Positions 61,725 through 64,000 of a stretch of DNA of 64,000 bases are shown one piece after another. Numbering within the stretch: position 1 is the stretch's first letter; each line of letters starts with the position of its first letter. The notes under the pieces are model-generated. The model made no database searches. It saw only the letters and a program-made list of their open reading frames with translations, and was not told the DNA's origin. This DNA is from Lachnospiraceae bacterium (GTDB lineage Bacteria; Bacillota; Clostridia; Lachnospirales; Lachnospiraceae), in the NCBI GenBank assembly GCA_017408025.1, contig JAFQVJ010000026.1, forward strand, positions 1 to 64,000. The letters are read 5' to 3'. A program made the translations under genes and the position numbers.

Positions 61725-64000
61725 CTACTTTCTCAACTTCTTTGTCTTAAGTCTAAGTGCATTTGTCACAACACATACAGAACTTAATGACATGGCAAAT
61801 CCGCCAAACATCGGGCTTAACAGTAATCCGCTTATAGGATAAAGCAAACCAGCCGCAATAGGAATTCCTATGGTATTGTAAAGGAATGCCCAGAAAAGAT
61901 TTTCTTTGATATTTGTTATGGTTAAACGACTAAGTCTGATAGCAGCTGAAACATCCATAAGATCAGACTTCATAAGAACTATATCTCCTGACTCTATGGC
62001 TATATCCGAGCCATTTCCTATGGCACATCCCACATCTGCCTGCGTAAGAGCTGGCGCATCATTTATACCGTCACCAACCATCATTACTTTAGCACCCTTT
62101 TCCTGAAGCCCTACAACTACGTTTGCTTTGTCCTCTGGCATTACCTCGGCTATAATCTCGTCAACACCAGCCTGCTTACCTATAGCCTCTGCTGCCCCTT
62201 TATTATCGCCAGTAAGCATAACCACATGAATGCCTTCCTTTTTCAAAGCCTCTACAGCTTCTCTACTAGTTTCCTTTATAGTATCTGCAACACTTATAAT
62301 GCCTACAGCTTCACCATTTACAGCTATCATGAGAGGTGTCTGCCCCTCACTTGCCAACCGTTCTGCGTCTGCCTTAAGTTTTTCTGATGATATAATATCC
62401 TTGTACTCCATAAGACGATTATTACCTATGGCTACTAACATTTCACTATCATTGTCGCTATGATTTATAACCTTAGCCACTATTCCCATACCAGAGTGAT
62501 TATTAAACTCTTCTATCTCATATACATCATCTACAACCAAACAGCCACCTTCCTCACATTGACCATAAGCGGCTTCTGTTACTGCTCTTCCCAACGGATG
62601 CTCTGATACATTTTCCACTGTACCTGCAAGCTTTAATAATTCATTTCTGTCATAGTTTTCAGCTACAATCTCTCTCACTGAAGGCTTACCCTCTGTTATA
62701 GTTCCTGTTTTATCAAGAACTACCGTATCTATCTTATGAGCAATTTCAAGTATCTCACCATTTCGTATGAGAATACCATTTGATGCTCCAAGACCTGTTC
62801 CAACCATAATTGCTGTAGGCGTGGCAAGTCCCAATGAACAAGGACAAGCGATAACAAGAACTGATGTAAATATTCTAAGTACGAATTGTACATCCTGTCC
62901 AGTTATAGCCCATATAATTGATGCAACAACAGCTATAATGATAACTGCTGGTACGAAGATTCCAGCCACCCTGTCAGCAAGCTTTGATATAGGAGCTTTC
63001 TTCCCCTGAGCATTCTCAACGAATTTGATAATCTTCGCAAGGGTTGTATCCTCTCCAACCCTAGTTATCTTTACATATAAAACACCATTTATGTTTATGC
63101 TACCACCGATAACATTGCTACCTATAGTTTTCTCCACTGGTATACTCTCACCTGTAATCATAGACTCATTTACACCAGAATCACCCTTTATAACCATACC
63201 ATCCAAAGGAATTTTCGCACCTGGCTTTACCACTACCACATCACCTGGCTTTAAGCTCTCTGTAGGCACCTCTGTGCCATTTTCAAGTATAGCCACATCC
63301 GGAGCCAACTCCATAAGCTTAGTGATAGCTCCCTTAGTCTTTAACTTGCTATTTCCCTCAAGATATTTTCCAAACATAACAAGGGTTATAACAGTTGCCG
63401 CAGACTCATAATACAGATGATGTACATGATGAGCGTCCATCGGTATCATATATGTCATGATAATGCTATATATAAATGATGCCGCACTTCCTATTGCAAC
63501 AAGGGAGTCCATATTAGGATTCATGTGGAATAATGCATTAAATCCAACTATAAAAAACTTTCTGCCAAACCACAATACCGGCACTGTCAGCAGTAGCTGA
63601 GTCAATGCAAAATTTGTAGGATATCTATCCATATCCATAAATGGGGGTATAGGCAGATTATCTACCAGCATCTGTCCCATAGACACATATAGTAGCAATA
63701 TAGTAAACATTGCTGCACTTATAAGGTTTCTCTTATGATTCTTAAGAGCCTCCAGCTCCTTCTCTTGAACGGAATTCTTCCTATTACTTGTATTAGTAGA
63801 CTTGCTATTTGATTTATCTTTGGACTGTTCCTTTTCTACCTTGATGTTCTCTTTTACGTATGGTCTTATACCAAAACCAGCCTTCTCTACCTTAGACATA
63901 ATAAGCTCTGGTGTAACCTTTGCTTCATCATAATATATGGTCATACGGTTTGTAGTGAGATTGACATCACTTCTCTCCACACCTTCCAGCTTCCTTGTAA
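61725..64000 (-). CDS. copA: Copper-type P1B ATPase CopA (partial, right edge)
   Basis: Heavy-metal-exporting P-type ATPase, cut by the window end at its N-terminus. The frame stays open through 64000 and reads TRKLEGVERSDVNLTT, the middle of an HMA domain, so the apparent GTG at 63980 is not the start. Visible parts: about eight helices, TGES (MITGESIPV), the ion motif ACPCSLGLATP typical of Cu(I), phosphorylation site DKTGTITEGKP, SEHPLGRA, and GDGINDAPAL. A Lys/Ser-rich linker joins HMA to the first helix. Operon with the GreA-like factor and the HMA protein. Confidence 0.94.
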   Translation of the reverse strand, partial: TRKLEGVERSDVNLTTNRMTIYYDEAKVTPELIMSKVEKAGFGIRPYVKENIKVEKEQSKDKSNSKSTNTSNRKNSVQEKELEALKNHKRNLISAAMFTILLLYVSMGQMLVDNLPIPPFMDMDRYPTNFALTQLLLTVPVLWFGRKFFIVGFNALFHMNPNMDSLVAIGSAASFIYSIIMTYMIPMDAHHVHHLYYESAATVITLVMFGKYLEGNSKLKTKGAITKLMELAPDVAILENGTEVPTESLKPGDVVVVKPGAKIPLDGMVIKGDSGVNESMITGESIPVEKTIGSNVIGGSININGVLYVKITRVGEDTTLAKIIKFVENAQGKKAPISKLADRVAGIFVPAVIIIAVVASIIWAITGQDVQFVLRIFTSVLVIACPCSLGLATPTAIMVGTGLGASNGILIRNGEILEIAHKIDTVVLDKTGTITEGKPSVREIVAENYDRNELLKLAGTVENVSEHPLGRAVTEAAYGQCEEGGCLVVDDVYEIEEFNNHSGMGIVAKVINHSDNDSEMLVAIGNNRLMEYKDIISSEKLKADAERLASEGQTPLMIAVNGEAVGIISVADTIKETSREAVEALKKEGIHVVMLTGDNKGAAEAIGKQAGVDEIIAEVMPEDKANVVVGLQEKGAKVMMVGDGINDAPALTQADVGCAIGNGSDIAIESGDIVLMKSDLMDVSAAIRLSRLTITNIKENLFWAFLYNTIGIPIAAGLLYPISGLLLSPMFGGFAMSLSSVCVVTNALRLKTKKLRK

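Overview
The window looks like chromosomal DNA of a low-to-mid-GC, anaerobic, spore-forming Firmicute, most likely a member of the Lachnospiraceae (Coprococcus-like; the genus is a guess). The evidence is an oxygen-sensitive class III ribonucleotide reductase, rubrerythrin, spoIIP, gpr and a complete spoVA cluster, long clostridial-type PurL, a small DUF6472-like protein, and strong AGGAGG ribosome sites. Most of the left two thirds is transcribed on the minus strand.

Layout. 1-7000: tail of an unknown + gene, then sbcD-sbcC, three small (partly Cys-rich) proteins and a membrane diguanylate cyclase. 7000-18250: purL, a DUF1461 membrane protein, an XPD/DinG-type helicase with an N-terminal nuclease-like domain, a zinc-type ABC importer (znuACB) and a DUF1015 protein. 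18250-23350: an orphan type IV pilin-like protein, a short MutS-family ATPase, an AAA-DUF4143 ATPase preceded by 32-bp tandem repeats, a Bax-inhibitor-1 protein and one tRNA-Thr(GGT). 23390-32080: a redox operon (TlpA lipoprotein, 52-residue CXXC microprotein, membrane polyferredoxin), rubrerythrin, an MCP-PilZ fusion, and the nrdD-nrdG-dut operon behind NrdR-like boxes. 32080-42340: a minus-strand series pheA, DUF815 ATPase, ppk1, PHP phosphoesterase, alpha/beta hydrolase, gpr, spoIIP, hemW. 42500-44450: typA.

44460-53380 is an accessory block, visibly more A+T-rich than its flanks, between the typA terminator and yigZ. It holds a broken lipoprotein gene, a lipoprotein, a membrane protein, a Ser/Thr-rich protein, an unknown 218-residue protein, a GT4 glycosyltransferase and an 81-residue protein. 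Divergent from these is a two-component system whose response regulator ends in a Spo0A-like DNA-binding domain, with a GHKL membrane kinase. Between regulator and kinase, on the opposite strand, is a 15-codon ORF with a strong ribosome site. An identical 17-mer lies upstream of both regulator and kinase. This block is the best candidate for an undescribed system: a peptide- or surface-signal-controlled glycoprotein module. That function is inference.

53390-64000: yigZ, a class A PBP, spoVAA-AB-AC-AD-AE, a small membrane protein, and a copper-type P-type ATPase (cut by the right edge) with a greA-like factor and a one-domain HMA chaperone.

A second unexplained signal is a dispersed, structured intergenic repeat (copies near 26160, 28500 and 58270) with a conserved core and outer stems that vary in a compensatory way. 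One copy sits inside the spoVA cluster.
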